Shown: positions 26,619-35,111, numbered from the stretch's first letter. The stretch is 64,000 bases of DNA from Kumtagia yinganensis (GCF_040081985.1 NZ_JBEBMH010000021.1:1-64000); one strand, 5' to 3'. Numbers and translations are program-made. Notes: a model not told the origin generated them from the letters alone.

Positions 26619-27572
26619 TCAGTTGCCGGGCGGAGTCCACACCGCGTCGGCGATCTCGATCGCGCTGGGGATCAGGCCGAGCTTGTAAAACCGGTCGGCG
26701 GTCGCCTGCTGGTTGGCGATGATCTCGTCGGTAATCGGAAAAATGCCGAACTCCGCGCGGTTCGCTGCCAGCGTCTGGGCCTCCAGAGGCACGCCGGTCA
26801 CCTCGTGCAGGGCGGCGGCCACCTTGTCGCGGTTGGCGTCGGCCCATTCCGCGGCGACCTTCAGCGCGCCGACCACGGTTGTGACGACAGCCGGGTTCTC
26901 CTGGGCGAAGTCGCGGTTGGCGAGGAAATAGGTGTTGACCTTCAGCACCTCGGGCGAGCGCACCAGCACGGTGGGCGTGTAGCGGGTCTCGGCGATGGCG
27001 AGGAAGGGATCCCAGATCGACCAGGCATCGACCTTGTCGCTGGCAAACGCCGCCGCCGCGTCGGCCGGCGCCAGATAGACCGGCTCGATCTGGTCAAAGG
27101 CAAGTCCGTTCTTCTCGAGCGCGGCGATCAGCAGGTTATGGGCGCTCGTGCCCTTGCCGACCCCCACCTTCTTGCCTTTCAGATCCGCGACCGACTTGAT
27201 GCCGGATTCAGCCTTGGCGACGAGCGCCTCGCCGGCGACATTGCCAGGGAGGGCCGCAACATAGACGATCGCCGATCCCGCCGACTGGCCGAAGATCGGC
27301 GGCGCGTCGCCGGTCCATCCGACATTTATCGCGCCGACATTCAGCGCCTCGACCAGCGGCGGACCGGCGGTGAATTCCACCCACGACACGGCGATGCCCC
27401 GCGGCTCCAGCGCCTTCTCGATCAGTTGCCGCTGGCGGGCGATGACCGGCAGGCCAGTCTTCTGGTACCCGATCTTGAGTTCCTTGAGGTCGGCTGCCAG
27501 TGCCGCGCCACCAGCCAGAACAGTGGCCGCCACAAGGCCAGCCGAAAAGACACGCCGTGTGATTGAGAACAT
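26619..27572 (-). CDS. ssuA: Aliphatic sulfonate-binding protein, copy 2
   Basis: This is a 317-aa paralogue of the neighbouring SsuA with the same landmarks: signal peptide ending …GGAALAAD, LKIGYQKTGLPVIARQR, GWTGDAPPIFGQSAGSA, KGKKVGVGKGTSAHN, VDAWSIWDPFLAIAE. The two are clearly homologous along their length, which points to tandem duplication followed by divergence. Strong GGAGGGG precedes the ATG. It is the first gene of the ssu operon. The CTAC-N8-ATAGA operator copy at 27642 lies 69 bases upstream, in the spacer shared with the divergent sulfate transporter genes. Confidence 0.9.
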   Translation of the reverse strand: MFSITRRVFSAGLVAATVLAGGAALAADLKELKIGYQKTGLPVIARQRQLIEKALEPRGIAVSWVEFTAGPPLVEALNVGAINVGWTGDAPPIFGQSAGSAIVYVAALPGNVAGEALVAKAESGIKSVADLKGKKVGVGKGTSAHNLLIAALEKNGLAFDQIEPVYLAPADAAAAFASDKVDAWSIWDPFLAIAETRYTPTVLVRSPEVLKVNTYFLANRDFAQENPAVVTTVVGALKVAAEWADANRDKVAAALHEVTGVPLEAQTLAANRAEFGIFPITDEIIANQQATADRFYKLGLIPSAIEIADAVWTPPGN

Positions 27573-27641
27573 TGACCCCTCCGTTTCGCGCAGCAGTTCG
27601 TCCCGCCGCGGCCTAATCGAATAAGGTCATGCTAGGTAATT

Positions 27642-27670
27642 CTACCAAATCTATAGAGCTAAATTATTCC
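27642..27670 (-). promoter_or_regulatory. Putative sulfur-regulon operator, copy A
   Basis: CTACCAAATCTATAGA at 27642-27657 is followed after nine bases by TTCC. Read toward ssuA this is GGAAT-N8-TCTA…TAG, the same spacing as in copies B and D. It lies in the divergent spacer of ssuA and the sulfate-binding protein gene. Confidence 0.65.
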
Positions 27671-27961
27671 GAAATTTGACTTGGACAGAGAAGCCTTTTG
27701 CGCGCCGGGGAGCTTTCCTGTGTCAACTGGGCTGACCGCGCAGCAGAGGCACAGACGCGTTGCCGTGTCGGTGTCTGTCGTGAAACGTTTTACGCTCGTC
27801 CGCATCCAAGGCGTTCAGCGGGTGCTATTTTCCCATATATCCGTGATCATGGGATGGATTTTCTAAATTCTTATCCGGGCAAGGCGCGCCGTCTCTCTCA
27901 TGACGGGCGGCTGCCCGCTATTTTGCCAAACGATATGACAACACCCTTGGGGAGACCTTTC

Positions 27962-28957
27962 ATGAAACGCCTGCTGCTCATCGGCGCCGCCTTGGCCGCG
28001 CTCGGCATCGGCCCGGCAAACGCTGAGGACAAGCTGCTCAACGCCTCCTACGACGTGGCGCGCGAGCTTTTCGAGGACGTCAACGCCGCCTTCATCCCGA
28101 AATACAAGACCGACACCGGCAAGGACGTCACCATCGACCAGTCGCATGCCGGCACCTCGAAGCAGGCGCGCGCCATCGTCGAGGGTCTGGAGGCCGACGT
28201 CGTCACCTTCAACCAGGTCACCGACATCGACTTCCTGGTGAAGAACGGTTTCGTCTCCGACGACTGGCAGGGCGAATTCGCCAACAAGTCCTCTCCCTTC
28301 TATTCGCTGCCCTCCTTCCTGGTGCGTGCCGGCAATCCGAAGGGTATCAAGGACTGGAACGACCTCGTCCGCGACGACGTGAAGGTGATCTTCCCCAACC
28401 CGAAAACATCTGGAAACGCCCGCTACACCTATCTCGCCGCCACCGCCTATGCCCGCGAAGCCTTCAAGGGCGACGAGGAGAAGGTGAAGACATTCGTCAC
28501 AAAACTCTTCGACAACGTCCCGGTGTTCGACACCGGCGGCCGCGCGGCGACCACTACCTTTGTCGAGCGCGAGATCGGCGACGTGCTGATCACCTTCGAA
28601 TCCGAGACGTCCGGTATCCGCAAGGAGTTCGGCGAGGACAAGTTCGAGCAGGTCACACCCTCGGTCAGCCTGCTGGCGGAATTCCCGGTCGCCATCGTCG
28701 ACAAGGTCGTCGACAAGCATGGCTCGCGCGACCTGGCGAAAGCCTATCTCGACTTCCTCTACACGCCCGAGGGCCAGAAAATTTCCGCCGAGAACGGCAA
28801 CCGCATCCATGACGAGGCGGTCGCGGCCGAGTTCAAGGACAAGTTCCCGAACGTGCGCCTGGTCACCGTCGAGGACGTATTTGGCGGCTGGCCGGCGGTC
28901 CAGAAGGAGCATTTTGCATCCGGCGGCCTGCTCGACCAGATCTACGGCGAGCGTTGA
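27962..28957 (+). CDS. Sulfate ABC transporter, periplasmic binding protein
   Basis: This is a 331-aa Sbp/CysP-type receptor. The signal peptide is residues 1-21 (MKRLLLIGAALAAL… ANA). The mature start EDKLLNASYDVARELFEDVN and the segment DQSHAGTSKQARAI, which carries the sulfate-contacting Ser residues, are diagnostic; PKTSGNARYTYLAA and the C-terminal RLVTVEDVFGGW also fit. GGGGAGA lies before ATG 27962. It heads the cysTWA genes but is separated from them by a strong hairpin terminator, as expected where the receptor must be made in excess. Sbp and CysP cannot be told apart from sequence alone. Confidence 0.92.
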   Translation: MKRLLLIGAALAALGIGPANAEDKLLNASYDVARELFEDVNAAFIPKYKTDTGKDVTIDQSHAGTSKQARAIVEGLEADVVTFNQVTDIDFLVKNGFVSDDWQGEFANKSSPFYSLPSFLVRAGNPKGIKDWNDLVRDDVKVIFPNPKTSGNARYTYLAATAYAREAFKGDEEKVKTFVTKLFDNVPVFDTGGRAATTTFVEREIGDVLITFESETSGIRKEFGEDKFEQVTPSVSLLAEFPVAIVDKVVDKHGSRDLAKAYLDFLYTPEGQKISAENGNRIHDEAVAAEFKDKFPNVRLVTVEDVFGGWPAVQKEHFASGGLLDQIYGER

Positions 28958-28983
28958 CCTGACGCCGCGATTCGGCTTGATGG

Positions 28984-29020
28984 CCGGCGGGTCTTTTGGA
29001 CCCGCCGGTTTTTCGTTTTT
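28984..29020 (+). terminator. Hairpin terminator between sulfate receptor and cysT
   Basis: The stem CCGGCGGGTC / GACCCGCCGG closes on a short T-rich loop and is followed by TTTTTCGTTTTT. This is a near-ideal intrinsic terminator inside the operon; read-through would supply the less abundant permease and ATPase. Confidence 0.85.
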
Positions 29021-29091
29021 CTTTGCCCGATGTTGTTGATGCCCGCGCTTCTTCACACCCCCCTCCGTCCTGCCGGACATCTCCCCGGCGT

Positions 29092-29232
29092 CACCCTCCC
29101 CCTTGTGGGGAGGGTCGGCGAGCACGCCGAGCAACGCGAGGCTTGCGAGACGGGGTGGGGGTCGTAAGTATGGAACCTTCACCCCCACCCCGCTCCGCTG
29201 CGCGGAGCGACCCTCCCCACAAGGGGGAGGGT
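29092..29232. repeat. Long intergenic palindrome running into cysT
   Basis: The outer arms (29092-29117 and 29208-29232, CACCCTCCCCCTTGTGGGGA against its complement) are nearly perfect, and inner arms GACGGGGTGGGGGT / ACCCCCACCCC add a second stem. This is typical of mobile palindromic repeats in rhizobial genomes. Its right half is read as the first codons of cysT. Confidence 0.8.
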
Positions 29233-30057
29233 AAGAAGCGCCGCCGCGTGCTCCCCGGCCTGCCACTCTCCCTCGGCATCACGCTGTTCTATGTCGGCCT
29301 GATCGTCGTGCTGCCGCTCGGCGCGCTTGTCTTCAAGGCCGCCAGCCTCGGCCCGGAAGATTACTGGCGCATCGTTTCCTCGGCGCGCGCCGTCGCCAGC
29401 TACCGCGTCACCGTGCTCTCGGCGCTCGCCGCCACCGGCTTCAACCTCGTGTTCGGCCTGGCGCTGGCATGGGTGCTGGTGCGCTATTCCTTCCCCGGCA
29501 AACGGCTGGTGGACGCCATCGTCGACCTGCCTTTCGCGCTGCCGACGGCAGTCGCCGGCATCGCGCTGACTACACTGTTCGCGCCCAATGGCTGGTTCGG
29601 CGCGATCCTCGGCGAGGCCGGCATAAAGGTCGCTTACGCGCCGCTCGGCATCATGGTCGCCATGTCCTTCACCAGCCTGCCCTTCATCGTGCGCACGGTG
29701 CAGCCGGTGCTGGAGGACCTCGATCCGACGCTGGAGGAGGCGGCCCAGACGCTCGGCGGCTCCGACGGCTCGATTTTTCTGCGCGTCATCCTGCCGCTGC
29801 TGATGCCAGCGTTGCTTGCCGGCCTGTCGTTGTCCTTCGCCCGCAGCCTTGGAGAATTCGGCGCCATCATCTTCATCGCCGGCAACCAGCCGATGTCGAC
29901 CGAGATCACCGCGCTGCTCGCCTTCATCCGGCTGGAGGAATATGACTACCAGGCAGCCGCCGCTATTGCCTCGGTGTTGCTCATCACCGCCTTCCTCATG
30001 CTGGCCTTCACCAACCTGCTGCAGGCCCGCGCCCTGCGATACACGGTGAGGAACTGA
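29170..30057 (+). CDS. cysT: Sulfate ABC transporter, permease CysT/CysU
   Basis: This is a sulfate/thiosulfate permease with six helices and the EAA loop TLEEAAQTLGGSDGSIFLRVILPLLMP. SLGEFGAIIFIAGNQPMSTEI is a CysT hallmark. From ATG 29170 it has 295 aa, but residues 1-21 (MEPSPPPRSAARSDPPHKGEG) are encoded by the right arm of a palindromic repeat. The family-like part starts at about KKRRRVLPGLPLSLGI. GTG 29248 is an alternative start, with a poorly placed ribosome site. The GGTGGGGG of the repeat lies before ATG 29170 and may serve as the ribosome site. It is followed one base later by cysW. Confidence 0.88.
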   Translation: MEPSPPPRSAARSDPPHKGEGKKRRRVLPGLPLSLGITLFYVGLIVVLPLGALVFKAASLGPEDYWRIVSSARAVASYRVTVLSALAATGFNLVFGLALAWVLVRYSFPGKRLVDAIVDLPFALPTAVAGIALTTLFAPNGWFGAILGEAGIKVAYAPLGIMVAMSFTSLPFIVRTVQPVLEDLDPTLEEAAQTLGGSDGSIFLRVILPLLMPALLAGLSLSFARSLGEFGAIIFIAGNQPMSTEITALLAFIRLEEYDYQAAAAIASVLLITAFLMLAFTNLLQARALRYTVRN

Positions 30058-30058
30058 C

Positions 30059-30937
30059 ATGCAGCCGGCAAAGAGACGCCCTCCCCGCGTCGGCGACAGT
30101 CCCGCGGTGCGCCGCACGCTGATCGGCTTCGTGCTGATCGTGGGCGCGTTGCTCATCCTGGCGCCGCTGCTCGTCATCTTCGCGCAGGCCGCTTCGCTCG
30201 GTCTCGACGGTTTTCTGAAAACCATCGGCGAACCCGACACGCGCCATGCCATCATGCTGACGGTCGTCACGGCGCTGATTGCCGTGCCGGTCAACACCGT
30301 CTTCGGCATCGCCGCCGCCTGGGCGATCACCAAATTCGACTTTTGGGGCCGCCGCTTCCTGCTGGTCGTCATCGAAATCCCGTTCTCGATCTCGCCCATC
30401 GTCGCCGGCGTCGCCTATCTGTTCGTCTACGGCCTGCAAGGCCTGTTCGGCCCGCTGCTCGACGCCTGGGACATCAAGATCCTCTTTGCCCTGCCGGGCA
30501 TCGTGCTGGCCTCCATGTTCGTCACCGCGCCCTTCGTGGTGCGCGAGCTGGTGCCGCTGATGCAGGCGCAGGGCCGCGACCTCGAGGAGGCCGCCACCTC
30601 GCTCGGCGCGTCTGGCTGGCGCACCTTCTTCTCCGTCACGCTGCCCAACATCCGCTGGGCGCTGCTTTACGGCGTGGTGCTGTGCAACGCCCGCGTCATG
30701 GGCGAATTCGGGGCGGTCTCCGTCGTGTCCGGCAACATTCGCGGCCAGACCAACACGCTGCCGCTGCATATCGAGCTGCTCTACCACGACTACCAGACGG
30801 CCGGCGCGTTCGCCGCCGCCTCCATCCTCACCGTGCTCGCCCTCGTCACCATCGTCGCCAAGGTCCTGCTTGAACGCCAGGGCGCCGGTCGTGCCCGTCG
30901 CCCGGCGCTCGCCGCGCCCACTGGAAAATCCGCATGA
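30059..30937 (+). CDS. cysW: Sulfate ABC transporter, permease CysW
   Basis: This is a 292-aa partner permease of CysT with six predicted helices. The EAA loop is DLEEAATSLGASGWRTFFSVTLPNI, and the CysW-type VMGEFGAVSVVSGNIRGQTNTLPLHIE follows. The start is one base after the cysT stop, and the stop overlaps the cysA start as ATGA, so translation is coupled along the operon. The heterodimer forms the sulfate channel in the inner membrane. Confidence 0.93.
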   Translation: MQPAKRRPPRVGDSPAVRRTLIGFVLIVGALLILAPLLVIFAQAASLGLDGFLKTIGEPDTRHAIMLTVVTALIAVPVNTVFGIAAAWAITKFDFWGRRFLLVVIEIPFSISPIVAGVAYLFVYGLQGLFGPLLDAWDIKILFALPGIVLASMFVTAPFVVRELVPLMQAQGRDLEEAATSLGASGWRTFFSVTLPNIRWALLYGVVLCNARVMGEFGAVSVVSGNIRGQTNTLPLHIELLYHDYQTAGAFAAASILTVLALVTIVAKVLLERQGAGRARRPALAAPTGKSA

Positions 30938-31950
30938 AGATCCGTCTCGACAAGGTCGTGAAGACATTCGACACGTTCCGCGCGGTGCATGGCGTGTCGC
31001 TCGACATCGAGAGCGGCGAACTGCTTGCCCTGCTCGGCCCCTCCGGCTCGGGCAAGACCACGATCCTGCGCATGGTCGCCGGCCTCGAATACGCCGATGG
31101 CGGCCAGATCCATTTCGGCGACCAGGACGCGACCGACATTCCCGTGCGCGACCGCGGCGTCGGTTTCGTCTTCCAGCACTACGCGCTGTTCCCGCATATG
31201 ACGGTTGCCGAAAACATCGCCTTCGGCATGAAGGTGTCGAAGGTGCGCCGCTCGCCCGCCGAGGTTTCCGCGCGGGTCGCCGACCTGCTCCGCCTCGTGC
31301 GCCTTGAAGGGCTAGGTGAGCGCTTTCCCACGCAGATATCCGGCGGCCAGCGCCAGCGCGTGGCGCTCGCACGGGCATTGGCGGTCGACCCGAAAGTGCT
31401 GCTGCTCGACGAGCCTTTCGGCGCGCTGGATGCCAATGTCCGGCGCGACCTGCGCCGCTGGCTGCGCGAGATCCATGCCGAACTCGGCATCACCACGCTC
31501 TTCGTCACCCACGATCAGGAAGAGGCGCTCGACCTTGCCGACCGTGTCGTCATCCTCAACGAAGGCAGGATCGTGCAGCAGGGAACGCCTGAAGAGGTCT
31601 GCCGCAATCCTTCCTCCGCCTTCGTCATGAAATTCCTCGGCGACACCAACCGCTTGCCCGGCAGCGTGAAAAACGGCGTCGCCTCGATCGGCGGCATCAA
31701 GCTCGACGCAGCCGGCTGCCCGGACGGCGCGGCCGACGTCTACGCCCGCCCCGGCGACCTCGAATGGTCGCGCGAAAGCGGCATTCCGGCCTCAGTTCTT
31801 CGTGTCATCGACCGCCCGGACGGCCGCCGCCTCGCAGTGCGTACATCATCCGGCGAGACGATCGAACTCGACGTGCCGCCGGAAACAATCGTGCGCGCCG
31901 GCGACCAGGGTTTTCTGCGCATCGTGCGGATGAAGGTTTTTGCGGCTTGA
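30934..31950 (+). CDS. cysA: Sulfate ABC transporter, ATP-binding protein CysA
   Basis: This is a 338-aa ATPase with Walker A GPSGSGKT, Q-loop FVFQHYALFPHMTV, signature ISGGQRQRVALARAL, Walker B VLLLDEPFGALD, and H-loop THDQEEALDLADRVV. A C-terminal TOBE-like domain (about 240-338) occupies the rest. The MKIRLDKVVKTFDTFRAVHGV opening is typical of CysA. Overlap with cysW and the same-strand order sbp-cysT-cysW-cysA give a complete sulfate importer. Confidence 0.94.
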   Translation: MKIRLDKVVKTFDTFRAVHGVSLDIESGELLALLGPSGSGKTTILRMVAGLEYADGGQIHFGDQDATDIPVRDRGVGFVFQHYALFPHMTVAENIAFGMKVSKVRRSPAEVSARVADLLRLVRLEGLGERFPTQISGGQRQRVALARALAVDPKVLLLDEPFGALDANVRRDLRRWLREIHAELGITTLFVTHDQEEALDLADRVVILNEGRIVQQGTPEEVCRNPSSAFVMKFLGDTNRLPGSVKNGVASIGGIKLDAAGCPDGAADVYARPGDLEWSRESGIPASVLRVIDRPDGRRLAVRTSSGETIELDVPPETIVRAGDQGFLRIVRMKVFAA

Positions 31951-32079
31951 TGCGCTGGCGCACACCGAAGGCGTAGCCTCTCGCGCTTGGTGTCGTTGAA
32001 CCTGGCGACCCGTGCACTTGGATCTGTGTCGGTTATGGGCATCCTGCCCCGCCGGAGCACGTGGTCACGTGTACGGCAT

Positions 32080-32245
32080 GGTTCCTAGGGGCTCCGCACC
32101 CGCTCCGCTCCTGCTCAGCTCTAGGATGACGAACGCAGAGGTTCCGCCGCTCGCCGCCGACGCTGGTGATTGGCGGAAACCCCCGTCAATTCGTCATCCT
32201 AGGGCGGAGCAGGAGCGGAGCGGACTGCGGAGACCCTGGGATCCA
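32080..32245. repeat. Long intergenic palindrome between cysA and the Rrf2 gene
   Basis: The arm CCGCTCCGCTCCTGCT…CTAGGATGACGA (32099-32132) is matched by TCGTCATCCTAGG…GAGCGG (32191-32223), and the pairing continues outward with GGTTCCTAGGGGCTCCGCA against TGCGGAGACCCTGGGATCC. Its sequence is unrelated to the palindromes at 29092 and 33155. Confidence 0.75.
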
Positions 32246-32402
32246 TGCCGTAACGGCGGCGAACTGCTTCAAGGACGCAGAAACAAACTCACAAAGTCCA
32301 CGCGGTGGCCGAGGAAGGCAGGCGCAATCCGTGCGGGGAAAGCCGACGCCGCCGCATCGTCGGGATGGTGCGACAGGCGGCACGCTGCTGCTTCCCTAAA
32401 TC

Positions 32403-32418
32403 CTATCTTTTCTATAGA
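32403..32418. promoter_or_regulatory. Putative sulfur-regulon operator, copy E
   Basis: CTATCTTTTCTATAGA keeps the CTAY-N8-RTAGA pattern seen at four other sites in the island. It lies 232 bases before the Rrf2 start, so it could serve autoregulation. It lacks the TTCC element nine bases on and is the weakest copy. Confidence 0.45.
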
Positions 32419-32649
32419 CTTTGCTCATAGCTTCAGCCGGTTTGTTCACGCCTATGAGACAGCCTTTGCTAGAAAGTTACCTTCCGCAGCGTCCATTTTC
32501 TGCCGCAGGTCGCGAAAATGACGAAAAATCAACGCATTTGCACTTGTTTATAGATTCACTGGAATTTATCCGTGTCGGATGTGGATCATCGATCGGGTAT
32601 CCGGGGCGGTCGGTTTCTTCCTCAGGCAACACAAAGACAGTTTTCGACG

Positions 32650-33099
32650 ATGCTCACCAAAAAAGGCAAGTACGGGCTGAAGGCTCTGGTCCACTTGTCG
32701 CAGATGCCCGAGGGCCAACTGGCATTCGTCAACGACATCGCCACGACGAACAACATCCCAAAGAAATTCTTGGATGCAATCCTCGGCGAGTTGCGCAACG
32801 CCGGCTTCGTCCAGAGCCGCAAGGGCAAGGACGGCGGTTACCGCCTGTCGCGGTCGCCGTCGGAGATCAAGATCGGCCACGTCGTGCGCGTGCTGGACGG
32901 CCCGCTGGCGCCGATCCCGTGTGCCAGCCACACGCAATACCAGCGCTGCGAGGATTGCGACGAGGCGACCTGTCAGGTCCGGCACATGATGCTGGAGGTT
33001 CGCCACGCCATCGCCAATGTGCTGGACAATCGCAGCCTCGCCGAGATGCGCGACGCAGCCAACGACGACGTCGCCGCCCTGTTGAAATATCACGCCTAA
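32650..33099 (+). CDS. Rrf2-family regulator with clustered cysteines (likely sulfur/cysteine repressor)
   Basis: This is a 149-aa winged-helix regulator. It begins MLTKKGKYGLKALVHLSQ, the Rrf2 signature; the wing KGKDGGYRLSRSPSEI at 58-73 follows the recognition helix. Four Cys sit in the usual sensor region: C91, C100, C103 and C108 (CASHTQYQRCEDCDEATC). Their spacing differs from IscR/NsrR (roughly 92/98/104), so an Fe-S cluster is possible but not assured. Known relatives include IscR, NsrR, RirA and CymR, the last of which represses sulfur uptake genes. Its position in the middle of sulfate, sulfonate and transsulfuration genes, all near a shared near-palindrome, supports control of this regulon. 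That link is an inference. Confidence 0.88.
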   Translation: MLTKKGKYGLKALVHLSQMPEGQLAFVNDIATTNNIPKKFLDAILGELRNAGFVQSRKGKDGGYRLSRSPSEIKIGHVVRVLDGPLAPIPCASHTQYQRCEDCDEATCQVRHMMLEVRHAIANVLDNRSLAEMRDAANDDVAALLKYHA

Positions 33100-33154
33100 G
33101 CGGTTTTTCTCCGCGGTCGACGGGACAGGCATTTTTTGGCCTTGGCTGTTCGCG

Positions 33155-33326
33155 CTGCCGCTCATTCGCCTTCCGGCACCTTCTCCCCGTGAAGAACGGG
33201 GAGAAGGACATCATCGCAGCCGCTTTCGCCAAACGCCACATCCAGACTCTGGCGAACGTGGTGACGTGTGCTCTCCTCTTCCCGTTCTTCACAGGGAGAG
33301 GACGCCGGAAGGCAAGTGAGCGGCAG
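33155..33326. repeat. Long intergenic palindrome after the Rrf2 gene
   Basis: The left arm (33155-33208, CTGCCGCTCATTCGCCTTCC…) is matched by the right arm (33273-33326), giving a stem of about 50 bases with a few mismatches. The CTTCTCCCCGTGAAGAACGG core is a common type of rhizobial intergenic repeat. It separates the Rrf2 gene from the FAD protein gene. Confidence 0.75.
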
Positions 33327-33406
33327 GACAGACGGTCGACAATTGTTGCCCTTCCCGCGTCCATCGAAACGGCAGCCGCATCCCACTCCGCACCCAAGAC
33401 CTCCGC

Positions 33407-34750
33407 ATGACCGCCCGCTCCTCCATTGCCATCATCGGGGCCGGCGCCAGCGGCGTCCTGCTTGCCGCGCATCTGCTCAAATCGGAAAACCCCGACCTGC
33501 GCGTCACCCTGATCGAAAAGGCGTCGGCCTTCGGCCGCGGCCGCGCCTATTCGACCGCCCTGCCCGACCATGTGCTCAATGTCAGCGCGATGGGCATGAG
33601 CGGTTATGCCGACGATCCCGAGCATTTCTGGCGCTGGGCGCAGGTGACGGGCGTCGTCACCGACGGCAATCCGGCCGTGTACCTGCCACGCGCCGTCTAC
33701 GGGCGCTACCTCGAAGAACTGCTCCAGGACAATCTGGACCGCGAATGCGCCACCGGACGGCTGCGCCTTGTGCGCGAGACCTGCCTCGGCGTGACACCGA
33801 CATCGTCCGGCGTCGACGTCAAGCTGGCGAACGGCACCAGCATCGCCTGCCATGCCGTCGTGCTGGCGGTCGGCCATGACGAAGAGCCTTCGCCCGAACA
33901 TCCGCTCACCGTTCGCATAGATTCAGCGGCCGATACACCCCTCGAAGCGCAAGCGCGGGTCATGATCCTCGGTACGGGGCTAAGCATGGTCGACGCCTGG
34001 CTGACGCTGGAGCATCGCGGCCATCGTGGCGAGATCGTTGTCGTGTCGCGGCGCGGCCTGATGCCATCCACCCACCGCAGGGGCAAGCCGATCCGGCTCG
34101 ACATCGCCGACGTTCCGCTGGGCACCGAACTGTCCTATTTCGTCGGCTGGCTACGCGACCTTATCCGCGCCACGCAAAAGGCCGGCGGCGACTGGCGCGA
34201 CGTGCTGGATGGTCTGCGCCCCTTCAACCAGCGCATCTGGCAAAGCTGGCCTGCCTCCGCCAAACGCCGCTTCGTCGAGCATACAAAAGCCTGGTGGGAT
34301 ATCCATCGCCACCGCATGGCCCCATCCATCCACGAACGGCTGACCAAGGCCGTGGAAGCAGGCCGCATCCGGCTGTTCGCCGCGCGCGTCGAGGACATGA
34401 GCGAACAGGGCGACGGCATCGCGGTCCGGCTCCTGCATCGCCATTCCAAAACACCGGAGACGCTGGTCGTCGACCGCGTCTACGATTGCACCGGCATCAC
34501 AAAAGATCTTTCGGTCGGTTCGATCGCCGTTATCCGCGACCTGATCGACCGCGGCCTGGCCCGTCCCGATCCGCTGCGGCTCGGGCTGGACGTCACCGAA
34601 AACTGCGCCGTCATCGGCGAGAACAACGCTGCTTCCGCGAAACTCTACGCGGTCGGTCCGCTGACCCGAGGCACCTTCTTCGAGATCGAGGCCATCCCCG
34701 ACATCCGCTCTCAATGCGCCCGGCTGGCGAAAGTGCTAGTGGGCGAATGA
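33407..34750 (+). CDS. FAD/NAD(P)-binding oxidoreductase of unknown substrate
   Basis: This is a 447-aa protein with an N-terminal Rossmann motif IAIIGAGASGVLLAAHLL, then ALPDHVLNVSAMGMSGYADDPEHFWRW, the segment typical of the FAD-NAD(P)-binding (NAD_binding_9) family. A second dinucleotide-type motif VMILGTGLSMVDAWL is near residue 185, and a closing YAVGPLTRGTFFEIEAIPDIR near 415-440. Members are often called hydroxyacylglutathione-hydrolase-like or uncharacterised; the reaction is not known. It lies 307 bases after the Rrf2 gene on the same strand, with a palindrome between. Location in the sulfur island hints at a redox step in sulfur metabolism, which is only an inference. Confidence 0.8.
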   Translation: MTARSSIAIIGAGASGVLLAAHLLKSENPDLRVTLIEKASAFGRGRAYSTALPDHVLNVSAMGMSGYADDPEHFWRWAQVTGVVTDGNPAVYLPRAVYGRYLEELLQDNLDRECATGRLRLVRETCLGVTPTSSGVDVKLANGTSIACHAVVLAVGHDEEPSPEHPLTVRIDSAADTPLEAQARVMILGTGLSMVDAWLTLEHRGHRGEIVVVSRRGLMPSTHRRGKPIRLDIADVPLGTELSYFVGWLRDLIRATQKAGGDWRDVLDGLRPFNQRIWQSWPASAKRRFVEHTKAWWDIHRHRMAPSIHERLTKAVEAGRIRLFAARVEDMSEQGDGIAVRLLHRHSKTPETLVVDRVYDCTGITKDLSVGSIAVIRDLIDRGLARPDPLRLGLDVTENCAVIGENNAASAKLYAVGPLTRGTFFEIEAIPDIRSQCARLAKVLVGE

Positions 34751-35111
34751 CGGTGTTGGTCGAACGCTAGGTCAAGCCGGCGCTATTCCAATAGGCGCTT
34801 TCATCGTCATTTTGGTGCGCCCCTCGAACTTCCCTCCGGGACGGTCGCGTTCGAAATCGCGGGACTGTCGTAGTGCACTCCGTACGTCAGGTCGCTGGCT
34901 GGAAAAGGGCTGAGCCGGCGCGTTGCAAGCGGCTGAAAACGGCGTCAGGGCAAGTCCGCCAGAGGCCCGCGTCAGCGCAAAGTGCGTCGCGTCCGTCCTT
35001 CTTCAAGACAAGTCCATGAATTCAATGAATATTCCGGACTTGACGGCGAGGCACACCAGGCAAATTCTACTGCGTAGCGGAACCTCATTGGCGAAACAAA
35101 AACCTGAAATA
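34751..35111. other. Non-coding spacer between convergent genes
   Basis: About 360 bases between the FAD protein (plus strand) and the luciferase-like gene (minus strand). I see no gene, no strong terminator and no family-like frame on either strand. Confidence 0.45.

Larger units (their letters stand above)
31951..32649. promoter_or_regulatory. Intergenic region upstream of the Rrf2 regulator
   Basis: About 700 bases with no gene I can support. It contains a long palindrome (32080-32245) and one copy of the recurring CTAT-N8-ATAGA motif (32403-32418), then a relatively AT-rich stretch from 32390 to 32570 that probably carries the Rrf2 promoter. Confidence 0.5.

Noticed and set aside
32540..32580. 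TTTATAGATTCACTGGAATTT before the Rrf2 gene as a sixth operator copy
   Set aside because: It has the TATAGA half only; the CTAY half is replaced by TGCA and the GGAAT is on the wrong side.
35065..35082. CTACTGCGTAG near the luciferase-like gene as another sulfur operator
   Set aside because: Spacing between the half-sites is three bases instead of eight, and it lies downstream of the gene end, not in a promoter.
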